This document shows positions 17,891 through 24,637 of a stretch of DNA of 64,000 nt, piece after piece (the first letter of the stretch is position 1; the number at the start of each line of letters is the position of its first letter). The position numbers were made by a program, and so were the translations under genes. This stretch comes from Elioraea thermophila (ex Habib et al. 2022) (GTDB taxonomy: Bacteria > Pseudomonadota > Alphaproteobacteria > Acetobacterales > Acetobacteraceae): the NCBI RefSeq assembly GCF_003336755.1, contig NZ_QMDI01000002.1:930001-994000 (forward strand), written 5' to 3'. A model generated the notes under the pieces. The model had not been told where the DNA came from, did not search any database, and saw nothing but the letters and a program-made list of their open reading frames with translations.

Positions 17891-18766
17891 ATGGCGATCC
17901 TGGTCGATCACACCACCAAGGTCATCACCCAGGGCTTCACCGGCGCGCAAGGGACGTTCCACTCGGAACAGGCGATCGCCTACGGCACGAAACTGGTCGG
18001 CGGCGTGACACCGGGCAAGGGCGGCACGACTCATCTCGATCTGCCGGTGTTCGACACCGTGGCCGAGGCGGTGGCGAAGACCGGCGCCACGGCTTCGGCC
18101 ATCTACGTGCCGCCCCCTTTCGCGGCGGATGCGATCCTGGAGGCGATCGACGCCGGGCTCGAGCTCGTGGTGTGCATCACCGAAGGCATTCCCGTCCTCG
18201 ACATGGTGCGCGTGAAGCGCGTGCTGGCGGGGTCGAAGACGCGGCTGATCGGGCCCAATTGTCCGGGCGTGATCACGCCCGATGCATGCAAGATCGGCAT
18301 CATGCCGGGCCACATCCACCGCCGCGGCAAGGTGGGAATCGTCTCCCGTTCCGGCACCCTGACCTACGAGGCGGTGGCGCAGACGACCGCCGCCGGGCTC
18401 GGCCAATCCACCTGTGTGGGCATCGGCGGGGATCCGGTGAAGGGGATGGACTTCATCGACGTGCTCGAACTCTTCCTCGCCGACCCCGAGACCGAGGCGA
18501 TCATCATGATCGGCGAGATCGGCGGCCAGAGCGAGGTGGAGGCGGCGGACTTCATCCGGCGTTCGGGAACGAAGAAGCCCGTCGTCGGGTTCATTGCCGG
18601 CACCACCGCCCCGCCGGGGCGGCGCATGGGCCATGCCGGGGCCGTCATCTCCGGCGGCAAGGACACCGCGCAGTACAAGATCGAGGCCATGCGCAGCGCC
18701 GGCATCCACGTCGCCGACAGCCCGGCCGCTCTCGGCAGCACCATGGTGAAAGCACTGCGCGGTTGA
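17891..18766 (+). CDS. sucD: Succinyl-CoA synthetase alpha subunit
   Basis: 291 residues. The CoA-binding Rossmann domain starts with [22 protein letters not shown] and the [15 protein letters not shown] loop. [12 protein letters not shown] follows, and the active-site histidine lies in [18 protein letters not shown]. It carries the phosphohistidine intermediate and CoA site of the synthetase. Together with mdh and sucC it covers two neighbouring TCA-cycle reactions. A stem-loop follows 7 nt after the stop. Confidence 0.97.
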   Translation: MAILVDHTTKVITQGFTGAQGTFHSEQAIAYGTKLVGGVTPGKGGTTHLDLPVFDTVAEAVAKTGATASAIYVPPPFAADAILEAIDAGLELVVCITEGIPVLDMVRVKRVLAGSKTRLIGPNCPGVITPDACKIGIMPGHIHRRGKVGIVSRSGTLTYEAVAQTTAAGLGQSTCVGIGGDPVKGMDFIDVLELFLADPETEAIIMIGEIGGQSEVEAADFIRRSGTKKPVVGFIAGTTAPPGRRMGHAGAVISGGKDTAQYKIEAMRSAGIHVADSPAALGSTMVKALRG

Positions 18767-18773
18767 CGCCGTT

Positions 18774-18801
18774 CGCCGAGTTCCGGACGCCGGGCTCGGC
18801 G
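18774..18801 (+). terminator. Possible terminator of mdh-sucCD
   Basis: CGCCGAG (18774-18780) pairs with CTCGGCG (18795-18801) across a 14-nt loop just after the sucD stop. There is no T-run. A fresh promoter follows at 18829, which supports an operon boundary here. Confidence 0.4.
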
Positions 18802-18828
18802 AGCAGGAACGCCAGCCAAACATTTTCG

Positions 18829-18857
18829 TTGACGCAAAGGAAAAAGTTCCTTAGGTT
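18829..18857 (+). promoter_or_regulatory. Promoter of the uncharacterised cluster
   Basis: TTGACG (18829-18834), a 17-nt spacer and TAGGTT (18852-18857) sit in a markedly A+T-rich patch. The spacer holds the inverted repeat GGAA-AAAG-TTCC (18839-18850), a possible operator. Predicted start near 18864, about 27 nt before the first gene. Confidence 0.55.
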
Positions 18858-18890
18858 TCGCGACGGTTGCCGAGAGCCGTGTCGCGAAGG

Positions 18891-19145
18891 ATGTCAGAGC
18901 GTCACTTCCTCATCCTGGCCGAAGGCCCGAACGCGCAGCGGCGCGTGACGGAACTGGTCCGCGGCTCGGGCGGCCGTGTCGTGATCGCGCTGGCATCGGG
19001 TGCCGTGATCGCCCGTTTCGCCGAGGCGATGAAAGAGGCTGTCGCTGCCCTGCCCGGCGTGCGGCACCTTGGCGGGGTCGAACTCGCGCCCCGCCCGATC
19101 CGCCGCATCCGCCTTGACCTTGATGGCCGGCCGGTCGGCGGCTGA
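18891..19145 (+). CDS. Uncharacterised 84-residue protein, first gene of the cluster
   Basis: The sequence MSERHFLILAEGPNAQRRVTE continues with RVVIALASGAVIARFAEAMKEAVAALPGV and ends APRPIRRIRLDLDGRPVGG. Alternating strands and one helix suggest a small alpha/beta fold, perhaps ferredoxin-like or inhibitor-like (I9-style); this is a guess from pattern only. The start is uncertain: the ATG at 18891 has AAGG touching it, while TTG 18867 would be almost leaderless. It lies 23 nt before the next gene and directly downstream of the cluster promoter. I do not recognise the family. Confidence 0.6.
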   Translation: MSERHFLILAEGPNAQRRVTELVRGSGGRVVIALASGAVIARFAEAMKEAVAALPGVRHLGGVELAPRPIRRIRLDLDGRPVGG

Positions 19146-19168
19146 ACCGAAACCCGGAGGACAGATCC

Positions 19169-19798
19169 ATGGCAGTCACCCAGCGCAGCGTCGGCCAGGC
19201 CCTTCTCGACGTGCCGTTTCCAGAGATGGTCGAGAAGCTCGCCCTCGCGATCGCCGAGGCGCAGATGGCGCTCGACCTCAACAGCGTGAAGACGGCGCAG
19301 GCCCTCGCCAACACCACTCTGCCCGAGGGCACGGTGGTGGTCGCGATCAAGGAGACCGTCGATGCCGACGGCAACGTCACCAACACCGAGGTTCTGTACA
19401 ACGACAAGGAGATGCCGCTCCTCGTCTACGGCATCAACCCGACCTTCTATGCCTTCAGCGAGACGGTGATCGAGGTGAAGATGGCGATCACCATGGCGGT
19501 GGAGCGCGCGACGAAGTTCGATTTCGGCCAGACCTTCAGCTATCAGAACAAGACCAAGTTCAACGCCGCCTTCCAGTCCGGCGGCTTGCTCAAGCTGCTG
19601 GCGGGTTCGGCCAAGGCGAGCGTGGAGAACACGACCACGGTCGCCTACAGCGCGACGATGAACGCCTCCTACACCGGCAAGTTCAACTACAAGGAGGAGG
19701 GTGCGAGCCTGCTGCGCACCGTGCTGCGCCCCGTACCGCCGCCGCAACGGACCATCCCCAAGATCACGGTGGCGCAACCCGCGGGCCCCACGCCCTGA
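19169..19798 (+). CDS. Uncharacterised cluster protein, 209 residues, beta-rich
   Basis: The ATG at 19169 follows CCCGGAGGACAGATCC, a strong ribosome site. The N-terminal helix (LDVPFPEMVEKLALAIAEAQ) leads into strands around MPLLVYGINPTFYAFSETVIEVKM. A long beta-rich part with repeated Asn/Thr/Tyr (TFSYQNKTKF, VENTTTVAYSATMNASYTG) and a proline-rich end follow. Helix plus AEAQ, then a hydrophobic strand pair, recalls DUF2589-type proteins and also the next gene; the resemblance is distant. No signal peptide, membrane segment or catalytic motif is visible. A self-assembling structural protein would fit. Confidence 0.7.
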   Translation: MAVTQRSVGQALLDVPFPEMVEKLALAIAEAQMALDLNSVKTAQALANTTLPEGTVVVAIKETVDADGNVTNTEVLYNDKEMPLLVYGINPTFYAFSETVIEVKMAITMAVERATKFDFGQTFSYQNKTKFNAAFQSGGLLKLLAGSAKASVENTTTVAYSATMNASYTGKFNYKEEGASLLRTVLRPVPPPQRTIPKITVAQPAGPTP

Positions 19799-19835
19799 AC
19801 GGCAGTCTCACGACCCAGCGGAAGGACGGTGCGCC

Positions 19836-20228
19836 GTGCCGACGGACATCGAGGACGTGCTGGTCCGCCCCCTCGGCGAGGTGCTCGCCAAGGTGGCGGA
19901 CGGCGTGGCCCAGGCGCAGAGGACCATGGACCTCGCCGCCATCGCGACCCAGACGCTGATCGACAACGATCCGGTGCTATCGGGCTACGGGCTGCAGGCG
20001 ACATGGTACCACATGCCCGAAGTCACGCTCGAGTTGAGGCTCTCGCTCAGCCTGCAGCGCAGTGCGAAGACCGACAGCGGCGGGCGCATCGTCGAGCGCA
20101 GTCTTTCGTTGCTGGCCGCCCCGCATAACGCTCGGGTGCAGAACACCCTCGGCCTCGAGGTCCAGGGAACGAGCACGCTGAAGGCCCGCATCGTCTCCGT
20201 CCCGCCGCCGCCGCGCCAGTCCGCCTGA
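19836..20228 (+). CDS. Uncharacterised cluster protein, 130 residues, related in layout to its neighbour
   Basis: GTG start at 19836 with GGAAGGAC 9 nt upstream. The N-terminal helix (VLVRPLGEVLAKVADGVAQAQRTMD) and the strand segment YHMPEVTLELRLSLSLQ echo the layout of the preceding 209-residue protein: helix ending in AxAQ, then amphipathic strands. The C-terminus ends SVPPPPRQSA. No catalytic motif, export signal or membrane segment is seen. Together the two look like paralogous subunits of one assembly, which is inference. Confidence 0.65.
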   Translation: MPTDIEDVLVRPLGEVLAKVADGVAQAQRTMDLAAIATQTLIDNDPVLSGYGLQATWYHMPEVTLELRLSLSLQRSAKTDSGGRIVERSLSLLAAPHNARVQNTLGLEVQGTSTLKARIVSVPPPPRQSA

Positions 20229-20271
20229 GCGAATAAGGCATACGCTTCGCGGACGTGAGAAGGACGGGACG

Positions 20272-21585
20272 ATGCCCCAAGACGATCGGTTCGATCAGCG
20301 CCTCGGCGAAATCGAACGGCGGCTGAAGGCGCTGGACGAGCGCCTCTCCGCCGTCGAGAGGTTTTGCGGCGATCGCAGCGCTTCCGATGAGGCGGCGCTG
20401 CGCAGCCGGATCGTGGCGCTGGAGGCGGAGAAGCAGAAGCTCGCCGATCGGCTCGCCGCGCTGAGTGCCGATCGCACGCAGGCGCGACCCGAGCAGGTGA
20501 CGGAGGCGTTTCGACGCGCGGTGGAAACGATGCAGTCCGCCCTCCGCCCTCGGCCGGGTGATCGCATCGGCTACGCCGTCAACGAGCTTGAGGTTGGGCT
20601 GAAGAGCCTGCTCGCGCTCGAGAAGGACGGCTCGCTCGCCTTCGTCCTCCCCACGCCGGCCGACCGTTTCGAGCCCGGCCAGCTCACCGAGGTGCGCTTC
20701 AGCCTTCGTGCCACCATGGCCGCAGAGGTCGAGGCTGCCCTCATCGCCGTTCCCGCGCTCCTCGGTCTGCCGCGCGATGCGGCGCTCGAGGCGCTCGCCC
20801 GGGCCGGGCTGAAGCCCGGCCGAGTGAGCGAGCGCGAGAGCCGCTACCCGCCCGGTACCGTGGTCGACCAGGCGCCGCAGCCGGGGGTCGAGGTCGCTGC
20901 CGATCGCCTGGTCGATCTGGTCGTTGCGATACCGCTCCGCTCCGAGGTGCCGGACGTCATCGGCCTGCCGATCGAGACGGCCATCGCGCGGCTTGAGCAG
21001 GCGGTGCTGGTGCTGGGTGAGAGAACCGAGCGGATGACGCGCGATGCGGCCGAGAACACGGTTGTCGAGCAGCGCCCCGCGGCCGGGACGCGCGTGGATC
21101 GAGGCAGCGCCGTCGCCGTCGTGGTCGCGAAGGCGCCGCCCGCAACCGTGCTCGTGCCGGCACTGCGCGGCCAACCGCTGCGGGCGGCGGAGGCAGCCCT
21201 CGGCGCGTCGCGCCTTTCGCTCGGCAAGGTCACGAGGCAGCCCAACGGGCGTCCAGGCCTCGTCCTCGCCCAGGAGCCGAAGCCCGGGACGGAGGTTGCG
21301 CCCGGTACCGCCGTCGACGTCGTCGTCGCGGCCGAACCCGAAGTTGACACGCTGATCGCGCGGGCCGTGGAGGCTGCAGCCGGCACGCGCGCCGGCATCA
21401 GCGGCAAACTGCTCGGTGAACGGCTGCGCGCGCTCGGGCTGAAAAGCTATGCGGAGTTCGCGGCCCTCGCCAACGCGCCCCTCGAAGAACTGCAGAAGAA
21501 GATCGGCGCGCCCACCCCGCGCGGCCTCCTCGACGCCCAGGCGGCCCTGCGCAAGGCACTGGACGGAAACGGGGAGGGCCCCTGA
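20272..21585 (+). CDS. Coiled-coil protein with three PASTA repeats, part of the uncharacterised cluster
   Basis: 437 residues, cytoplasmic by sequence (no signal or membrane segment). Residues 1-70 are a charged coiled coil. Residues about 75-150 form a small strand-rich domain (YAVNELEVGLKSLLALEKDGSLAFV...RFSLRATM) reminiscent of Trypco2-like domains. Three PASTA repeats follow (VPALLGLPRDAALEALARAGL, VPDVIGLPIETAIARLEQAVL, VPALRGQPLRAAEAALGASRL), each with the V-x-Q-x-P-x-P-G-x-x-V ending. The last 80 residues are helical. PASTA domains normally sit outside the cell on kinases or penicillin-binding proteins of Gram-positives; here there is no kinase or membrane anchor. That makes the gene unusual. 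Confidence 0.8.
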   Translation: MPQDDRFDQRLGEIERRLKALDERLSAVERFCGDRSASDEAALRSRIVALEAEKQKLADRLAALSADRTQARPEQVTEAFRRAVETMQSALRPRPGDRIGYAVNELEVGLKSLLALEKDGSLAFVLPTPADRFEPGQLTEVRFSLRATMAAEVEAALIAVPALLGLPRDAALEALARAGLKPGRVSERESRYPPGTVVDQAPQPGVEVAADRLVDLVVAIPLRSEVPDVIGLPIETAIARLEQAVLVLGERTERMTRDAAENTVVEQRPAAGTRVDRGSAVAVVVAKAPPATVLVPALRGQPLRAAEAALGASRLSLGKVTRQPNGRPGLVLAQEPKPGTEVAPGTAVDVVVAAEPEVDTLIARAVEAAAGTRAGISGKLLGERLRALGLKSYAEFAALANAPLEELQKKIGAPTPRGLLDAQAALRKALDGNGEGP

Positions 21586-21660
21586 TCGCAGCGGGCTCTT
21601 GACGGCACGGCCGGCGAAGTCGGAGGCTCATCGAGCAAGCTTAACGATGGGGAGGGAACC

Positions 21661-22134
21661 ATGACCGACCGTCCGCGCCGTCTGTCGCGCCGGGCCGCCC
21701 TGCCGGCCCTCGCCGCCGCGGCAGCCGCCGCTCCGGCCGCCGCGCAAGCTTCGTCGCCGGGTCCGTTCAAGGTCGTCTACCACCTGAACCAGCCGGGCGG
21801 TGAGGACTTCGCCTACTACCGCCAGATGCTGCGCAACATCCGCAACCACCTCAGCATCAATCCGCCCGAGGGGATCGATCTGCGGGTGGTGATGCACGGG
21901 CCCGGGATCAACCTGCTACGCCGCGCCGCCAAGGCGGACCCGCAGATCGCTGCCACGGTGGACGAGCTCAAGCTGAAAGGGGTGAAGTTCCAGATTTGCC
22001 GCATCACCCTGCAACTCGACAACATCAAGCTGTCCGAACTCTACGACGCGGATGAGGGCGACCTCGTGCAGTCGGGCGTATTCGAGGTGATGCGCCTGCA
22101 GCAGCGCGAGGGTTTCGCCTACCTCAAGATCTGA
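21661..22134 (+). CDS. Tat-exported DsrE-family protein
   Basis: 157 residues. The ATG follows GGGGAGGGAACC. The signal (RRLSRRAALPALAAAAAAAPAAAQA) has the twin-arginine pattern. The mature part has the DsrE/DsrF-like layout: KVVYHLNQPGGEDFAYYRQMLRNI, DLRVVMHGPGINLL, LKLKGVKFQICRITL with one Cys, then DLVQSGVFEVMRLQQREGFAYLKI. Family members handle sulfur or persulfide transfer, and the single Cys sits at the usual position. Periplasmic sulfur handling would fit with the sulfite-dehydrogenase genes 35 kb away, though a link is speculative. It lies 75 bp after the PASTA gene. Confidence 0.82.
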   Translation: MTDRPRRLSRRAALPALAAAAAAAPAAAQASSPGPFKVVYHLNQPGGEDFAYYRQMLRNIRNHLSINPPEGIDLRVVMHGPGINLLRRAAKADPQIAATVDELKLKGVKFQICRITLQLDNIKLSELYDADEGDLVQSGVFEVMRLQQREGFAYLKI

Positions 22135-22145
22135 CGGCGGGCGCG

Positions 22146-22166
22146 GAGGCGGTGGCGCGCCGCCTC
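22146..22166. terminator. Bidirectional hairpin between the DsrE-like gene and lepA
   Basis: GAGGCGG and CCGCCTC form a 7-bp stem with a 7-nt loop in the 30-nt gap between the convergent genes, touching the lepA stop codon. No T-run is present. Confidence 0.4.
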
Positions 22167-23970
22167 ACGCGTCCATCTTCAGAGCGGCGAGGAAGGCGGA
22201 CTGCGGGATCTCCACCTTGCCGAACTGGCGCATCCGCTTCTTGCCCTCCTTCTGCTTCTCCAGCAGCTTGCGCTTGCGCGTGATGTCGCCGCCGTAGCAC
22301 TTGGCGGTGACGTCCTTGGCGAGGGCGGAGATCGTCTCGCGCGCGATGATGCGGCCGCCGATCGCGGCCTGGATCGCGATCTTGAACAGCTGGCGCGGGA
22401 TCAGCTCCTTCAGCTTCTCGCAGATCGCCCGTCCGCGCTTCTCCGCCTGCGACCGGTGCGCGATGAAGGCGAGCGCATCGACCGGATCGCCGTTGACCAG
22501 GATGGAAATCTTGACGAGGTCGGATCGCTCGTAGCCGTCCATCACGTAGTCGAAACTGGCATAGCCGCGGCTCACCGACTTCAGCCGGTCGTAAAAGTCG
22601 AACACCACCTCGTTCAGCGGCAACCGATACACCGCCATCGCGCGGTTGCCCACATAGGTGAGATCGACCTGCACGCCGCGCCGTTCGTTGCAGAGCGTGA
22701 GGATGGCGCCGAGATGCTCGTCGGGGACGAAGATGGTCGCCTTGATCCACGGCTCCTCGATGTACTCGATGCGCGACGGGTCCGGCATGTCGGCCGGGTT
22801 GTGCAACTCCATCGTCTCGCCGTTGGTCAGGTGCACGCGGTAGACGACGGAGGGCGCGGTCGCGATCAGGTCGAGGTCGAACTCGCGCGCGAGCCGCTCC
22901 TGCACGATCTCGAGGTGAAGGAGCCCCAGGAAGCCGCAGCGGAAGCCGAAGCCGAGCGCGGCGGAAGTTTCGGGTTCGTAGTGGAATGCGGCGTCGTTCA
23001 GCCTCAGCTTGGCCAGGCTCTCGCGCAGCTTCTCGAAATCGTCGGCATCGGTCGGATAGAGACCGCACCAGACGACGGGGACGGAAGGCTTGAAGCCCGG
23101 CAGCGGTTCGGCGGCAGGGTTGCGATCATCGGTGATCGTGTCGCCCACCGAACAGTCCGCCACCGTCTTGATGCCGGCGGTGATGTAGCCCATCTCGCCG
23201 GGGCCGAGATCCTCCACCGGCACCATCTTCGGCGTGAACACGCCGACCGCCTCGACGGTGTGCACCGCGCCTGTGCTCATGAAGCGGATGCGCTGCCCCT
23301 TGCGCAGCCGTCCGTCCTTCACCCGCACGAGCACGACCACGCCGAGATAGGAGTCGTACCAGGAGTCGACGAGAAGCGCCTTGGTCGGCGCCGCCTCGTC
23401 GCCCTTCGGCGGCGGCAGGCGGGTGACGATCGCCTCCAGCACCTGGTCGATGTTCAGCCCCGTCTTCGCCGAGATCAGCACGGCGTCATCGGCCGGCAGG
23501 CCGATCACGTCCTCGATCTGCTGCTTGACGCGATCGGGTTCCGCCGCCGGCAGGTCGATCTTGTTCAGCACCGGCACGATCTCGTGCCCGGCGTCGATCG
23601 CCTGATAGACGTTGGCGAGCGTCTGCGCCTCCACCCCTTGCGAGGCATCGACCACCAGGAGCGAGCCCTCACAGGCGGCGAGGCTGCGCGACACCTCGTA
23701 GGCGAAGTCGACGTGCCCCGGCGTGTCCATCAGGTTCAGCACGTAGGTTTCGCCGTCCTTGGCACGCCAGGTGAGGCGCACCGTCTGCGCCTTGATGGTG
23801 ATTCCCCGCTCGCGCTCGAGCTCCATCGAGTCGAGCACCTGCTCCTTCATCTCGCGCTCGGACAGCGCGCCGCAGGCCTGGATCAGGCGGTCGGCGAGGG
23901 TCGATTTGCCGTGGTCGATGTGCGCGATGATCGCGAAGTTGCGGATGCGCGAGAGGGGCGTGTCGGTCAT
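22165..23970 (-). CDS. lepA: Elongation factor 4 (LepA), translational GTPase
   Basis: 601 residues, the normal length. The G-domain has [43 protein letters not shown] and LNKIDLP. The LepA-specific C-terminus includes [24 protein letters not shown]. LepA binds the ribosome and acts on stalled or mis-translocated complexes and in initiation/assembly. It has its own promoter (24022-24049) although it follows the pheST genes on the same strand. Confidence 0.97.
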   Translation of the reverse strand: MTDTPLSRIRNFAIIAHIDHGKSTLADRLIQACGALSEREMKEQVLDSMELERERGITIKAQTVRLTWRAKDGETYVLNLMDTPGHVDFAYEVSRSLAACEGSLLVVDASQGVEAQTLANVYQAIDAGHEIVPVLNKIDLPAAEPDRVKQQIEDVIGLPADDAVLISAKTGLNIDQVLEAIVTRLPPPKGDEAAPTKALLVDSWYDSYLGVVVLVRVKDGRLRKGQRIRFMSTGAVHTVEAVGVFTPKMVPVEDLGPGEMGYITAGIKTVADCSVGDTITDDRNPAAEPLPGFKPSVPVVWCGLYPTDADDFEKLRESLAKLRLNDAAFHYEPETSAALGFGFRCGFLGLLHLEIVQERLAREFDLDLIATAPSVVYRVHLTNGETMELHNPADMPDPSRIEYIEEPWIKATIFVPDEHLGAILTLCNERRGVQVDLTYVGNRAMAVYRLPLNEVVFDFYDRLKSVSRGYASFDYVMDGYERSDLVKISILVNGDPVDALAFIAHRSQAEKRGRAICEKLKELIPRQLFKIAIQAAIGGRIIARETISALAKDVTAKCYGGDITRKRKLLEKQKEGKKRMRQFGKVEIPQSAFLAALKMDA

Positions 23971-24021
23971 GGCCCTGTCCGTCGGGCGGCGGCCCGGCTG
24001 CCGGTGAGCGTCGATGTCTGC

Positions 24022-24049
24022 GACTTAGGGCAATCGCGCGCCTTGTCAA
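24022..24049 (-). promoter_or_regulatory. Promoter of lepA
   Basis: On the minus strand, a perfect -35 TTGACA (24049-24044) is followed 16 nt later by TAAGTC (24027-24022), embedded in CCTAAGTC. This fits the GCTANAWC-type -10 of alphaproteobacterial housekeeping promoters. Predicted start near 24014. Confidence 0.55.
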
Positions 24050-24067
24050 ACCGGCGGTGGTCGCCTT

Positions 24068-24403
24068 TCAGCCGCGCCCCCCTCGCCCGAAATAGTAGCC
24101 GAGGACGAGCGTGACGACCGGCAGCACCACCGATTTCAGGACGTCCAGGACATTCTGGCTGAGGCTGGACCAGTTGTCCGAGGCGTAGGACGCGATCACC
24201 AGCACGATGATGCTGGCCAGGAGTGCGACGGCGAATACCACCATGACGATCATCGTCACGGTCGAGCGGTCACGCGTCTCGGCCTCGCGTTCGACACGCT
24301 CCAGGGTCTTCTCGGCCGTCTCGACGAAGCGCCGTTCCCGCGCAAGTTGCTCGAGAAGTCGGCTCGCCTCCAGACGGGGCGGGTCACCCTGCTCGCCGCC
24401 CAT
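24068..24403 (-). CDS. Small membrane protein: coiled coil plus two transmembrane helices
   Basis: 111 residues. Residues 10-48 form a charged helix (LEQLARERRFVETAEKTLERVEREAETRD). A first membrane helix follows (MIVMVVFAVALLASIIVLVIA), a short loop, and a second helix (VVLPVVTLVLGYYFGRGGRG). The LVLGYYFGR ending occurs in many small two-helix membrane proteins of unknown function. It starts 9 nt after its upstream neighbour, so the two small genes are coupled. I infer an inner-membrane protein with a cytoplasmic coiled coil that could pair with the 67-residue protein. Confidence 0.75.
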   Translation of the reverse strand: MGGEQGDPPRLEASRLLEQLARERRFVETAEKTLERVEREAETRDRSTVTMIVMVVFAVALLASIIVLVIASYASDNWSSLSQNVLDVLKSVVLPVVTLVLGYYFGRGGRG

Positions 24404-24412
24404 CGGACGGAC

Positions 24413-24616
24413 TCACGCCCGCTGGATCGAGGTTTCCACCGTTTCCCGCAGGCGGCTTGCGACATCGAGCAGCCGCTTCGCCGTCTCGACCAGGCTGCGC
24501 GCGATCTCCGGATCGTTCACCCGTTCGGCGTCGCGCAGCAGGCGCTCTCCGGCGTCGAGAATTTCGCGATTGGCGTCCAGGAGACGGCGCGTTTCGGGCG
24601 ATGGTGGCGAAGCCAT
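24413..24616 (-). CDS. Small helical protein, 67 residues
   Basis: The sequence SPETRRLLDANREILDAGERL continues as a regular heptad-like helix (LVETAKRLLDVASRLRETVETS), with no export or membrane signal. It lies 21 nt downstream of pheT and 9 nt before the two-helix membrane protein, so the three share a transcript. It probably forms a coiled-coil partner of the membrane protein. Family unknown. Confidence 0.65.
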   Translation of the reverse strand: MASPPSPETRRLLDANREILDAGERLLRDAERVNDPEIARSLVETAKRLLDVASRLRETVETSIQRA

Positions 24617-24637
24617 GCTGGTCCCCGCTGTCGAACG

